From assembly GCF_901933205.1 (NCBI RefSeq), contig NC_044590.1:2185501-2249500 (forward strand): a DNA stretch of 64,000 bases, written 5' to 3'. A program made the translations under genes and the position numbers. Below, piece after piece: positions 34,619-48,144 of this stretch. This DNA comes from Camarhynchus parvulus (Eukaryota; Chordata; Aves; Passeriformes; Thraupidae). The notes beneath the pieces are model-generated. The model had not been told where the DNA came from and ran no database searches. It saw only the letters and a program-made list of their open reading frames with translations. Numbering within the stretch: the first letter of the stretch is position 1; each line of letters opens with the position of its first letter.

Positions 34619-37600
34619 GGAAATGTTCCAGACAAGAACATTTTCTGTTTCCTGTGCTGGTGACGTGGATGTTATGGCACACTGCACTCCAAGCACTTGC
34701 AGCAACCATTTAATGCTTTCATTTTTTTCATTATATGTAATGTGGGACTCCTGGACAAGGAAGTGAGGAGTGCATGGATAACCAAACCAGCTAAAAGCTT
34801 TCAATTAACTCAGTACATCGTTCAGTGCAATTAACATCAACAGGAGTTTGGATTTATAGTTTTGTAAGCCAGCTTCTGAAACAGCTGCAGTGCTTAACTT
34901 TTAAAATCATTTCAGCATCACAACAACCTCAAAACTCCTGCTGCACTCAGGGAACTGAAGTAGGCTCCTTTCCACTAAAATTAGTGCAATTATAGCTGCC
35001 TTAATGATGTCCCAAGCAGAGTGGAGAGCATGTGGGCATTTTATTTTCTGCCCAAGAACAGGTTAGAGGCTATTTCTCCCTCTAAAAGCCTCAGGGAATC
35101 AGGAAGTTTTGTGAGAGAAGTAAAGCAACAGAATGGAGACTTGTTCAATCTCTGACCTGCCATCCTGTGCCACACACAGAGATAAAAGTCTTAGAAAGAA
35201 AAGAAGCTAATCCTTGCCAAGGTGGAAGATGTGCCCACATCTCTGGGCACTGCCAGCCCAGCTGTCCTTGAGGATGGCTCCACTCGGGGTGCTGGACACT
35301 GCTGGCAGGGTAGCAGAGCTATTTGTACAACCTGGGGGGAATCAGGTCCTCAAAACACACCTGGAGATTCTCCTGCAGGAGCCCTGCAGCTTCTGAACTG
35401 CGTGACATGACCAGCCCAAGCTCTTCCTCTCACTGGGAGGGACCAGTGCTGCTTCGAGCAACGCAAATTATCAGCAAAGCCTCTAAAAGCACTGCTACAT
35501 GCTGTTTAAATATTTTGCATCTTTAATGAGGAAAAAAAAGTTTCACTAAACATCACTGCCCAATTAGAAAGACCAAGCAACACAAAGGCACAACATTTGT
35601 ACTACTTTTTTTATAATGATCTGAGTCCTGATTTTGAGCAAAATGTGGGATCCCTGAGCTTATCCAAAGTGCCTTTTTTCCAGCTGGATCTGTTATTCCT
35701 TTTGCAGTATAACTGATCATTTAGCTGCAGAGGATGCTCAGCTTTTTTGTGCTCTCGTCTGGCTGCTGCAAATTCTGCTTTTCCCCCCAGAGCAACTTAA
35801 TTAAGTTACTCTGCATCGTATCCAGCCTGCTAAGGGACACAGGGAGAGTGCACAGCTTGCACTGGAGCTCAGAGAGAGGCAGAAACAAAAATAGGCAGAA
35901 ACAGGAATGGGAATGGGAATGGGAATAGGAGCTGGTGTTCCTATGGGAGGAGGCAGCCTGGTGTTCCTGGGGCACCTGCAGGGGTGGAAAAGCAGAGTGG
36001 CACCAACCCCAAACATGTAAAGCCACGGCCCTCAAGTGACCAAATTAACTCCAATGCTCTGACACAATTCTGTAATTGCCAATTTGTTCCTTAACTGCTC
36101 TGCTTCCATTTTCTTTTATTTTTACGTGGTGAACCAAGGGCTAATGGGCCCTGTGAATGGATGAGGAAAGGCAAAGCTGTGTCACTTCTTTGGTGTGTGT
36201 TGGGTTGGAGACTCTCCTGGCACTCAGCATCATTCTCTGCTCCCTCCTGATTCCCTGGAGCTCCACTGACACGGCAGGGAGAGAATAGGAACAGGCAGGA
36301 GTGCCTTGTCAGCCTCGCCACTGAGAGCTCTTGCTGATCACCAAAGGACTTGTACAATCTCTGCCATTATTTGGGAAATGGCCCCGTGAGCATGTCAGGT
36401 GCCTCCTTCAGGAGAGACAGCATCTTACAGACTGGCAGAGCTTCAGGCTCAGGAAATGACACAGGAATGGAAAACAAAGATCCTTGGAAAAGGATTTTTC
36501 ACATGGAATGGAAAACAGAGATCCTTGGAAAAGGATTTTTCCAGACCTGGTAAGGGCCTGCTGGAAAAAGGAGCTGATCAGGGTGACTGTTAGCACAAGC
36601 AAGTTCAAATCTGCTGCTTCAATCCATTTATTGGGCTGCTTGGATGCAAAGCTGAACTAATTTGCATTGATTTGTAATAACTTGCCCAAACTCACTCAGA
36701 AAATCCATATGATGACCTAATATATCCTTATGGATGGAGAATGTCCCGTTCTCTTCCTCCTCCCAGTTTCCAATAACTCTGAACTGGGAAGAACAGAAGT
36801 GTATTGCTTGAATTTCAGTGGGAGGCTTCTCAGACTGCAGCATCTGTGCAGATTTCAAAGAATGAATGAAAAGAATCAGGAGATAAATGAGAATGAACTA
36901 ACTCATCCGCATAATCAAAATAATAATTTAGTCACATTACAACTCAGACAGAAACAACACCCCAAATGGGAAGCAGGATATTATTAGACTCACTTTCAAG
37001 CAGTATTAATGAACCTAACAATCTGGTTAACATAGCTGCTTAGTAATTTATGTATGCAAATTTAATGTTTCTATTGCCATTAGTGGCAAAGAAAAGTTTT
37101 GAGAGGAAATGACAGAATATGTTTGAATTAATGCTCTGCAAGGTGAAAGGCAGAGCCCTGACTGCTGTTTTAGCAGCCTGAATCCCAGACTGATTCATCA
37201 CCTCCCACATCTCAGGAATAGCTGCAGGACCTGGCCTGACCTGGGGATTGGATGGGGCTTGGCCCTCATTTCCACGGGGGGGAGCCTGAACTACCTGGGA
37301 ATGGTTAAAGATTCTGCTGAATCCTCAGCAGGGTCAGGATTTCACATCCAACACCCACTGCTGCTTTTTGGGAGAGATGGAATTAGATGCACGGAATCTG
37401 ATGTTCACAAAGGGTGCTCTGAAAAAGCAATAAAAGCAATCCTGTGCATTTTTAAAGAGCAGGGTTGAATAGGGGAGAAATAAATTCATCAGAGCACAAA
37501 TGAATTTGCCACGCAGATAAAATAAACTTCACTATTTCATCATCACATAAGATTCATCACAATGAAAAAAAAAAGCCAAAACCAAGAATAATTAAGCCAA

Positions 37601-40600
37601 TGTGCATATCAGGTTCTGAACTGAGCAAATTTGCTGCACTGAGCCCAGAATTTAAATGATCTTGTCTGTGGATGACTAAAGGTTACTGCTCTCACAGTTC
37701 AAATGGAAAAATGTGTTCATCACAAACATATCTATTAGCCTCACAATAGTAAGCACTCTGTGAATACAAAGAAGTTTCTTAGGAATAGGTAATGCTGAAG
37801 GCTTACCCAGAAATGAGGGAGCTGCCAATTTTCAGAAACAATTACTCAATTTGCCAGCATATATATTTTCCTTCTGAGCTCTGGAAGGAGAGGCCTGGTT
37901 GTACTCACACACTAATGCCCATGTTTGCAGCTCTATATACTTCAGTATTTTTAATTTTCTGGTAACTTGTCTTGATATAATTTTAGAGATTCTATTAAAT
38001 ATTTTATAGAGCAGCCCATTGTAAATCAATCTCTGACATAATGTACCATTATTTCCCATAGATCTTTTTCTGCAGCTCAAAAGCATTTCAATAAAGCTCT
38101 AAAAGCCCTGGCAATGACAACACTCTGTGTTGTGCATCACCATGGCAATGCTTCAGAAAATAGCTTTGATTTGGGGTCGGAAAGGTCAAACATTAGATTA
38201 GATTGAAAGTACAGAGTTAATCTCGATACAACCTGACACTATCATGGCCTAACTGGGTGTTCTCAGCTGCTGAGACTGGAGGCAAGGCTGAGGCAGGAGG
38301 AATCCTGCTGGATGCTGAGGGCATTCAGACCTTCAACAGGACACAGTCAGAAAGTCTCAGAGCAGGGCTGAGGTCCAGTTTCCCAGAGCCAGGAATTCAA
38401 AGTTTGAGCCAACCTGTGCCAAAAGGCAAGATTTCAAAAGAATTAATAAGGATTCAAAAGAAGAAATTGTTCCGGATTGTCTGTGGCTTTGTGTATCACT
38501 TAACCTTTCACTTAATCCTTCAGTTATGCAGCTGGACTGCCCTAAGGTGTGAAATGGTGCTTTTGCCTCGGCTGTGAAAGAGAAAATAACTGCGGTACAT
38601 TTGAAACTTTTCCTGCTCAGTTGTCACCCCCCAGAGTCCCCTCTGGATAACCCCTGGCTGTGACAAACAGCCCTGGGCACAGCCTGGATGGGCTTTGGGT
38701 CCCCTGAGTGCAGATCCCAGTCCCAGTTCTTCTGCAATTCATCCCTCCACACTCCCAAACCCACACGGAGCTGCCCCAGGCTGGCAGCTCCATGGTTAAT
38801 CTCAGCCCTAGAAAAGCATAACAGCAAGAAAGGAACTGTTTTTATTACAGGGGGTTGGTTGAGAGGTTTTTCATGTTCTTTTGTTGTGGACTGTTTGGTT
38901 GGTTGTTTTTTTTTAACCACAGATATTTTTTAAAGTACAAAAAAAACCATCCCTGTTTGTGGGGTCAAGGTGGGTGGAAGAAACCCACAGATTGTTTCTT
39001 CTTTCTTTCCTCCTCCTCTCCTAGGATAACTTCACAACTTGATTCAAAGGAACAGCCATAGTTTCAAGTCAAGTGAAGTTCCTTCCTGCCCTCTGCCATG
39101 GAATATTCTCTCTCCATGGGAAGGATCCCTCTTCAAAACCTCCTCTCACTCTGCCCGCACAGCCAGGGCACTCAACCTCAGGCTGTCCCAGCACTCAGAG
39201 GCGGCTGCTCTGTGCAGACACAAAGTAATCAAGGGCTCCGTGACAGGAATTTCTCTTTAGTCACACAAAGGATTTTTAAGGACTGTTCCAGAACTAGCAA
39301 CTTGCAGAGGTCAGTTCTGTCACCCCAGGGTACAAAACCACAGGAGCACAGAAAATGGAAGGAGGGAACAAAGGATGGATGTGGAGGAGGCAGGGAGTTA
39401 TCACTGGGCAGCTCAATCCCGGCTGTGTGTGTGATATGGCTGCTTCAATTCAAAAATGGCAAAAATATGTGAAGGGAGAAAAATCTTGTGTTAGTTTGGA
39501 GGCTGGGGTGGCCACCCTGGAGAGCTTGTGCAAGGTTTCATCAGTGCCGGATGAAAATCAAACACAAGAGACAAAGAAACAAATGACCTATGAGTGATAC
39601 AGGGGAGAATTCATCAGCAATACTTAACTGCAGGCTGAGGGTGACTCAGAGCCAGGATATACAAAAGAGAGATGTCAAGTCATGGAAAAACAAAGAAAAA
39701 TTTAAAATATTCACTGGTCCTTCCAAAAGCTTGTGTCATCCATGTACTCTCTTATAAATACAAAAGCAATTGAAATTGTAAGTATTCCATTGGACAGTAG
39801 GGCTGTGTTTAAGAGCACTTTCCAGGCTCCATTCTCATCCAGGGACATAAAATAAGACATGGAGCTGCTCATGCAGTAATGTCAGCTTTGTGAAACCAAG
39901 AGATGACTTATTTACTGGTCAATACTCTGCCAGACTATGACTTCTGCATGGGAAGGATTTAATATGAGCTTTGGCGTCAGCTGTTGCAGGATGGGGCACT
40001 CAGCCTGCTCCCTCCCTGGGGATATTTCAGATGCACAGAATATCCGTGTGTGAGCCTATTCTTTGCCTTACTCAGAACCCCAGAATCCCAAAAAGCCCAT
40101 CTAAAGCCACGGGAAATCACATTTCCTTCAGCTTTGCTTCCACTGGGCAGTCCAAAGCAGCCAGAGTTTTCAATTTGGAAAACCGTTCTGTTAACTTCAA
40201 ATTCTTTGCTCATTTCTATGGGCAGCTCTCTGTTAAAGGAGATGAGGTTTTTGTCTTCAGCTCCGTGAATTTCAATCACTTCAGCTAAATTCAGATTACC
40301 TGATAATGGATGAATCACCTCCAGGTCATTAGCAGCTGCACCTTCTGAGGCTGGCACTGAGCTCCGAGGGGAATTTAAAGGAATTGGGTGTTTTTCTCCT
40401 TCACCTTCTGGGCCAAGAGAGTGCCTGAGCTGAGCCAGGAGCTCAGGAAATAACCCAGTGTGACAGTGGCAGCCTGAAGGTGCAGCCAGGCTGCCGAGGC
40501 TCTGCCAGATCATTAATTAGTCCTTCATTAAGGCTCGGGATCTGCATATTGGATTAATGCTCGGGAGCAGCTGGCCAGCAAGGAGCTGTCCCACACCCCC

Positions 40601-41999
40601 ATGTGCAGCCACCAGGGGTTACGAGTCAGCACCACAGCAGCCCACAGTGCTCGTTAAAAAGCACTTTACAAAAGGATTTATTCTTCAATAAAAACAAAAT
40701 TTCATGTGAATGAGGAAGCAGCTACGTTCGAACTTTTCTGCAACAGAGGACAAGAATTGTTTGGGTTTTTTACAGAGATGCAAATGCAACTTTGAAGTAC
40801 TTGCTCACCACCAGAATTCTTTTTATCTTATGTGCTTCAAGAAGTGTTCAAAAAGCCACCAAATTCTTCTGAGGTACAATTAAACCTGAGCCTGAGAGCT
40901 CACAGTAGTCTTACACTGCGGCTTAAGAAAGAAAGTGAAGAAGAAATCAGAACTGTTTGCAAATCAGAGACAAATCTGTTAATCAGATTTTTCCTGTGCT
41001 CACACACCCCAAGAAACCCCAAAAATCCCAATGTAGAACCAGTATTCATTACAGGTTATTCATCTGAGTTTGTTTTCTAGTTGCCAACCTCTGAGCATTC
41101 AAATGTGCAACCTTCAGGTCCTTTCATATTAACAAAGATATGACAATGAGAATGTCACAAACTCTGTAACCTTTATGAAATGCACAACTGCATGTTTAGA
41201 ATAAAATTGTATATTTAGAAGAGAAAAACAGTTGGTAATGTTCCATGATCTTCAAAAAATGTCCAGAAAGTTGAATATTGGACATTCTTGACCTTTCTAA
41301 TACACAAATGCTTCAGCTACAGAAGAAAAATGTGAAGTTGGCCCATGGTATTCTACAGCAGGAAATAAAAAGCTGGATGAGGTGAGGTTTTTAAGTTAAC
41401 ATTAGGATTTTTTTTTCCTAAAAATAAAGGTCCCTCCATTCATTTGGAGCATTTGTAACAACTAAAATAAAAGCACGTAATATAGACCCTAATTTGTGAG
41501 CACCTATGGCTGCTGCCTTAGAAATTCAATTCAGAAGTTGATACCAACCAGTTAAATATAATGCAGGTACCCACAGAAATTATTCCAAATTTTATCTCCG
41601 CTCCATTTAAAGTTTGCAGGAAATTATTTTTAAGCACTTTCTGAACGCTCCAGTGGCTTATGCAAGAACCCCTATTGTTAACCTAGATGGAAAACACTTT
41701 TCTAGCTGGCATTTTACATCATTAAAAAAAAATAAATCTACTGCTGAGCATGAATATACAGCTTAAAATTTCAATTGGATTGGCATTGTCCACTGAAGTA
41801 TTTCCTGTGAACTAATTATCTCCTCATTCCTTCAACTAAAAATCTGAACAGTCCCAAGGTTTTTTAAGCATTTCTTGCTTACACCATGGTTTGCTACAAG
41901 GTCAGGCTGTGTTTGCCAACGTGGGCAGAGGCAAATGTTGCCATGTGCTTCCAGGGTCACATTTTCTATCTGTTCCAGCCTAAAAGGGAAACTTTCTGA
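34619..41999. other. Gene-poor interval, part 2, with a direct duplication and one long minus-strand frame
   Basis: Contents: a short (GGGAAT) run at 35904-35928; two adjacent copies of an about 41-base unit (GGAATGGAAAACA(A/G)AGATCC then TTGGAAAAGGATTTTTC) at 36464-36543; and a 178-codon open frame on the minus strand at 39977-40513 whose product I cannot place. Otherwise ordinary A/T-rich sequence. Confidence 0.5.
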
Positions 42000-42089
42000 A
42001 AGGAGGGAAATTCCAATTCCTGGTGCTGGAGCTGCTCAGTGCAGAACAGTTCAGAGGAGCAGGCACAGGGGGCCAGGGCTGCCCCTCTG

Positions 42090-42425
42090 CATCTGGGGGC
42101 AACATCTGGTTCTGGAGAAACAGCTGTGCAGACAGCTGGGGAGAGATGCAGGTCCAAGAGAAACAGCTATGGGAGACGCCTGGGGAGAACATCTTGTATC
42201 AGGAGAAACAGCTGTGCAGACAGCTGGGGAGAAATCCAGTTCCAAAGAGAAACTGTGGGAGACACCTGGGGAGAACATCTGGTTTCAAGAGAAACAGCTG
42301 TGGAGACAACTTGGTAGAATATCTGGTTCCAGGATAAATAGCTGTGCAGACATCTGGGGAGAAATCCTATTCCAAGAGAAACTGTGGGAGACACCTGAGA
42401 AGAAATCCTGGTCTAAAAGGAACTG
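42090..42425. repeat. Minisatellite with about 45-bp unit, about seven copies
   Basis: Recurring AGAAACAGCTGTGCAGACAG, CTGGGGAGAA(C/A)ATC and GGTTCCAAGAGAAA(C) elements with shortened and full-length units alternating. Several frames stay open because the unit length is close to a multiple of three, including a 200-codon plus-strand frame starting at 41875. I do not regard these as coding. Confidence 0.88.
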
Positions 42426-44699
42426 TGGAACCCTGGAGAAAAGAGCTGCACCAGAGGAGCCACTGTGGGCCCTCTGAACCTCCCCCACCCTGTGATACCA
42501 GAGCAGCACAAGCTCCAGACTATTTCTTCCCAATTTCACATGTGTACACTTGCTGGAGGTGACTCAGGAGCTGCTTTATGTAAGTTATTGATCTGGGGTC
42601 TATCAGCTGCTAAAAAATTCCTGTCTGCCACTGGTGGGTGAGAAAATCTACTCAGCTATCACAGCTGGATGACACTGTCACTAAGAGTAGAGGACAGCTG
42701 AGCTGGCTCTTAATTAACATGCCCAGTTTCTATTAATTTCATCATCTCCAGCCCTGGTGGTGATGTCACACTGGAGCAACAGTGACCCAGCTCAAAATGA
42801 CACTGCCCAGGCAGTTCCAGTCTTGTTGCATCAATAATGGACATTTTCTGTAGTCACTATCCCCTGGCAGCTGCTTCTCAGATCACTTCTGCCCCCACTC
42901 CCAGCCTGTTCTTTCCCTTCCCTGCCCCTGCAGCTACCAGGAAAGGCAGAGGTGCTCAGCAGAGGCTTTTTCCAGGCTGGTTTCCTGCTTTTTTCACTGC
43001 CTGTTTACATGCCAGGTTATTATTCTGGGGTCTCTGTGAGTGCTGAATGTTCTGTTTGTCACTTCAGTGCCATCTCCTCAACTTCAAAATGGACCAAAGA
43101 GTTCGTCATTTCCTTCTAAATTCTTGAGTTTATTCTGAAAACAAAAGAGAAAGAATCTAAACTAAGCCCAAGCCTTTCTGCTGATAATTAAATACTGATA
43201 TTAAATACTGGCTTACAAAAACTGCCATGTTCATCAGGAGTGTTCCTCTGCAAGTAAAGTGAAGATAAAACAGAATTATAAATGCTCATGTAACTTCTGT
43301 CTGCACAGTGTTTTCATGTCACAAGCATTTAGAAACACTTCACCCCTCACAAAAGCAGAATTAAACAGCTCTGGGCCTCATTGCAACAGAGTGTGAACTG
43401 CTTCACCCCAGCTTTTAGAATCAATTATTTTGGTGTAAAAATCCCTAAAAGATGTGTACATTTTTCTTCCATTCTTTAAAAATCTTTTAATGTTATTTCC
43501 ATGGAAACCACTCAGAAGCACGTGCCTGATGTTTGTGGGTTCAAGGATCATCCAGGAACTCCAAACCCCAAAGGCTGCATCAATAAGCTGAATTCCTAAG
43601 GTCCATTCCCAGCAATTGAGGCACACTGATGTTTATTTACTTCCCAAGCCAACAGAAAACAGAGCTGCTTAGCCCAGAGAAGTTTACAGCCGAGAATGTG
43701 TATTTTAGGCCTTTCTCTCCAGTACAATTACTTTTCCTGCAGTACGTCTGAGGCAGATGAAAGCTGTTAAATAACAGGCAAAATTGGGTTTTGTAACACC
43801 AAAAATGAGGAATTCTTTCTTTTCAGGCCAGCAAAATTCGTTCCCTCATTGCCAGCAGCGGGACTTCTCCCAAACCAAAGCCTCTTGGTTAGCTGTGGTG
43901 AATGTCACATCCATTAAAACCTGATTGTTCCACAAACAACTCAGAACAAAGCAGGCAGCACCAGAGAAAGCTGAGGGTTTCTGGTTATTAGCAAACTCTT
44001 CAGTTTCTCAAGGGTTTAATACATCTGACACCCAATTAGAAGCAAAATATTCTCCCAATTTATTATTTTTCTTAATTATCTTGAAAGCATTTCTAGAAGG
44101 CAAGTGACCAATTAGTGTGTGGGGTGAGACACCACAGAAACCCCTTGGGGTTTCCACAGGACTGGATCTGCTCTTCTGTCAGACTGGTAATGAAGGCACA
44201 GATCACTCTGATTTACATCCATTTTATAATTGCAACACTACTCATGTCACTGAGCTGCACCCAGCTAGACCAAGAGTGTTTTCAGATTGTTTCTTTAGGA
44301 TCTTTTGGAACTGGGTTATTTTTCCAGGCTTCTGGGAAAAGAAGATCTGTTCACAGACAGCTTTTCTTCTAACCTTCCCTTCCACTTCTGTTTCTTCTTT
44401 GCCTTGAATGCTTAATAACTTTTGTACAACATTCAAGGTCCTTATAGCTTTCAATTTTTTAGCTCTCCTTTCTGATTCCCCTTTTAAATTCACCTTACTC
44501 TATGTCCTTGCTCTTCTTTCCCATTTTACCAACTCTGGGATCACAACGGTGTAATTAAAAATTTGCCTCAGCAAGCTCAAGCGAGCAGTCTGTGACAAAC
44601 CAATAAATTTGCTAAATCCATGAATAATAAGTGAATTCTCATGCTCTATCCCATAGGATAACAAATAATGAAGAACGTGTTACTCATTATTAATAGGAA
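42426..44699. other. No gene recognised
   Basis: Mixed sequence without repeat family signatures or coding frames that I can support. Confidence 0.5.
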
Positions 44700-44925
44700 A
44701 TAATGAATAATGGGATATTGGGAAGAAATTCCTCACTGTGAGGGAGGTGAGGCCCTGGCACAGGTGCCCAGAGCAGCTGTGGCTGCCCCTGGATCCCTGG
44801 AATGTCCAAGGCCAGGCTGGACACTGGGGCTTGGAGCAGCCTGGTGCAGTGGAAGGTGTCCATGGCAGGGGTAGGATGGGCTGGTCTTTAAGATCCCTTC
44901 CAACCCCAACCATTCCATGATTTCT
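44700..44925 (+). mobile_element. CR1 LINE 3' terminus, sense
   Basis: GGGATATTGGGAAGAAATTC, GGTGAGGCCCTGGCACAGGT, CAGAGCAGCTGTGGCTGCCC and a CATTCCATGATTTCTGATG end. Confidence 0.93.
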
Positions 44926-46145
44926 GATGGGATTCCATGATATCCCCAGCAGATCTGCTCATACTTGGCAGTGTCTCCAGGCTGAGCCCAAGCAGGTTGA
45001 GCTCCCATCAGCAAAATGTGCTTTAGGCCTTCTCATCCAGCAAGAGCCCCCTTTTGTCTGTGCACAGCCAGCTGGGGCACAGCAAGCCTGGCTCCCCACA
45101 AGGACTGGGCAGTGAGGGCTGCTGGGGCCACTTTCACCCTGGCAGAGCCCAGGGCCTGTCCCCATCCCTGCTCCAGGACCTGGCAGCCCCACGGCTGCTG
45201 AAGGAGCCCCTTCCCACCAGCTGTTTTTACAGCGAGCAGTGAGTCACAAATGCACTTCAGAATTCAGCTCCCCAAAGCAGCCCAGCTGTGGAAAGCCAGC
45301 AGTGCCATCCATTGACTGAAGGATGTAAGGCATGTGCCTGGCAGGGCAGAAATACCATCAGCAGGCTGGCAACATCCCTCCACTCATCCTCCCTGCTGCT
45401 GCAGGGACTCTGGCAAAGGCTTCCTGACTGGAGCCTGGTCTCCAGCAAGTTCCTGCAGTGCCTCTTCAGATATGTCAAAGGATGTGTCAGCTGTCAGGTA
45501 TGTTAAAGGATTTCACTGATACACACAGAGCATCTCTGCTCACACCCAGCATGAGGGATTGGCACCTGTGCCAGTGTCACAGAGAACACAGTGAGTCACA
45601 GGTGGGCACACTCCCAGAGCCACAGAACAGGCTCCCTCCTCCTCCTCCTGGGATCATACATTCAGCACCACCATAAAGCAAGGTCAGAACCAGGCCCTCC
45701 TGGCACTATATAACACAGCTGGGAACAGGGCACCGCATACCCAGAGCCCCAGAAAAGGTTCCTTGTTTTGTAAGATCTCAAAGCCGACAACCTCAAACAC
45801 AATGACTCTATTTATAGTGGTTCTACTTCACCAATTCACTCTTGAAAACATGGCATAAATCTTTTATAAATGATAGGTTAGATGCTTTAACAGAATGTTC
45901 CCCATTGTTAAATGTTAGAAAGATCAGCAGACCAAAAAGCTGCTTATAGCTGTGGCTACGATTGACATTGTTCCCTAGCCATGGGCTCATTATAAGCTAC
46001 TCACATCTGTGAAATGCCTGTATAGATGCAATATTTTCACTATTTAAAGTCGTTACAATTTTTGGTGTATCTCAAATTCTGGCTGAAAAGGAGAGCAGAA
46101 GAAGACACCAAAAGAAAGCACCTCTCCTGCTGGTGTCAGGACACT
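44926..46145. other. No gene recognised
   Basis: The first half is moderately GC-rich (45000-45700) and the second half is A/T-rich. Frames of 60-90 codons overlap on both strands without protein character. Confidence 0.45.
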
Positions 46146-46372
46146 TAGAATCAGAGAACAATTGAATGGTTTGGGTTGGAACGTAAAGATCACCCCAGCC
46201 ATGGCAGGGACACCTCCCCCTGTCCCAGGCTGCTCCAAGCCCCAATGTCCAGCCTGGCCTTGGGCACTGCCAGGGATCCAGAACAGCCACAGCTGCTCTG
46301 GGCACCTGTGCCAGGGCCTCACCTCCCTCCCAGGCAAGAATTATTTTCTAATATCCCATCTAACCCTGTGCC
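46146..46372 (-). mobile_element. CR1 LINE 3' terminus, antisense
   Basis: AATCAGAGAACAATTGAATG start, then CCATGGCAGGGACACCTCC, CAGGCTGCTCCAAGCCCC, CACAGCTGCTCTGGGCACC and TGTGCCAGGGCCTCACC. Confidence 0.92.
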
Positions 46373-47049
46373 AGATGCAAGAACAGAGACAAGGTGCAAG
46401 CATGGGACCTCCCCTTGTGCAGGAATTGCTGTTTGTCTTTCTGCAGAGCGTGGGGCCGGCAGGGTTTGAGGACCCCTTGGTCCCTTTCTCCTGCTGTAGG
46501 GCTGTTCACAGGTGGGTTTTTCCTTCTGGCCAGTCCCACCAGGACCTGCTGTGCAAAGCAAAGGTGTCTGTCCCAGAGCTCCAGGCACTGTCCCTTGGAG
46601 CACAGAGTGCGTCACTCCTCCCCAAGGCCGTGTCCCAGCACAGCACCTGCAAGATGTGACAATTTCCAGTAACCTCGGACAAACAGGGGCTAATCACCGT
46701 GCCCAGCAATTCACAGCAGCCTTTTCTGAGTACAGATTGAATATTGCATTGCACTGAACCGTCTGACCAGAATCTCATTATGGCATTATGCAGTGAGAGG
46801 TGGAAAAGAGGGAATGTGGCCTTGGCTGTTACTTGCTCCATCTAAATGGACTGGCAATTGGCTTTACAGCAATATTGGTGAGGAGTAAAGGGCAGCAAAA
46901 TCTGCCCTTGGGAATGTGAGTTATGGGCTGCTACAAGAGGATGTTATCAACTATTTACACAGCCTGAAGGGGAAAGGACAACTGGCTCTTATACTTGGAA
47001 AACAATTTGAAATTGCTGAACATTTAGAAAAACAAATATAAACCACAAA

Positions 47050-47170
47050 GAATGGTTTGGGTTGGAGGGATTTTCAAGATCATCCAGTCCCACCATGGGC
47101 AGGGACATCTCCCACTGTCCCAGGCTGCCCCAAGCCCCATCCAACCTGGCCTTGGACAATCTCGCCCCTA
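47050..47170 (-). mobile_element. CR1 LINE 3' terminus, antisense, short
   Basis: AAAGAATGGTTTGGGTTGGA, CCATGGGCAGGGACATCTCC, CACTGTCCCAGGCTGCCCC and CCAACCTGGCCTTGGACA. Confidence 0.88.
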
Positions 47171-47581
47171 ACTGCATGGAACATTTTTTGCCTAATTTTT
47201 CTTATAGTTCTCATGAAGCTAAATTATCATCAGTAGTGTGAGGAATCAAAAATTAAATCTAAATAAGAAGCTTTTGAATTTAAAGAAGAATCTCAGTGCA
47301 AATTTAAAAGTCCATGGGAATCAAATGAGGTGTGAAACGTCTTGGTGAGGCAAAGCAGTTTAAACACTCAGCTGCCAAATTTGGCCCCATCATTTTTCAC
47401 TTCACAAAATACCACTTTGCACATGTTAGTGGCAGCAGATGTTAAACAGAACTCAGCACACAGCATCATTTGCAGCCTCTCTGTGTTTAGTAATCAGCAC
47501 AAGACACAGCACTTCTTGCTGGGCTACTCCAAGTCTGAAAGCTCTTTTCTAGAGGTGCAGGTCTGGAGCAGATGCCTCACC

Positions 47582-47636
47582 TCAGAGTGGGCTGCACTGA
47601 ATGACAAATAGAGTGGGCTGCACTGAATGATAAATA
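47582..47636. repeat. 27-bp direct duplication
   Basis: AGAGTGGGCTGCACTGAATG followed by A(C/T)AAATA occurs twice back to back. Confidence 0.85.
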
Positions 47637-47954
47637 AATAACCATCAAAAGTCTTCTCCAAATGCCAAAGCCCAGGTACAGGAGTGACTGTTTGCACTTC
47701 GGTGCAACATAAATATCAGTCTAAGGGTAGAAGATGATAAATTCTTCACAGACATGAGTTATGCCAACTTTGCTGGGTACCAAAATGTGGAGGGATAGAA
47801 TGTAAGAAAATAAAGATAGTGCAGAAGGCAGTCTCACACCTCAGGAGTTGCAGCTGTACTGAACACCAAAGATTAGGAACAGGCCTGCCCTTAACAGGCC
47901 ACAACGGTGTCCAGTAAGAAGACGAGTTCTACAAAAGAGTGGGTTAGTGGGGTG

Positions 47955-48052
47955 AGGAGAGAGATGGAGTTTGTTGGCTGTGCTGTGAAGAGAGGTGGAA
48001 TTTGTTGGCTGTGTTGTGAAGAGAGTTGGAGTTTGTTGGCTGTATTATGGAG
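47955..48052. repeat. Tandem repeat, about 32-bp unit, three copies
   Basis: Units contain GAGAG(A/G)TGGAGTTTGTTGGC and TGTGCTGTGAA. Direct copies lie just upstream of the LTR-like element. Confidence 0.88.
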
Positions 48053-48144
48053 GAGTCAGTGCTGTGAGGAGCTGCCCATGAGAAATCACTGAGAAGTTAT
48101 GGGACTTTTACAATAAGATGACAACACCAAAAAAGAGGTGTTTA

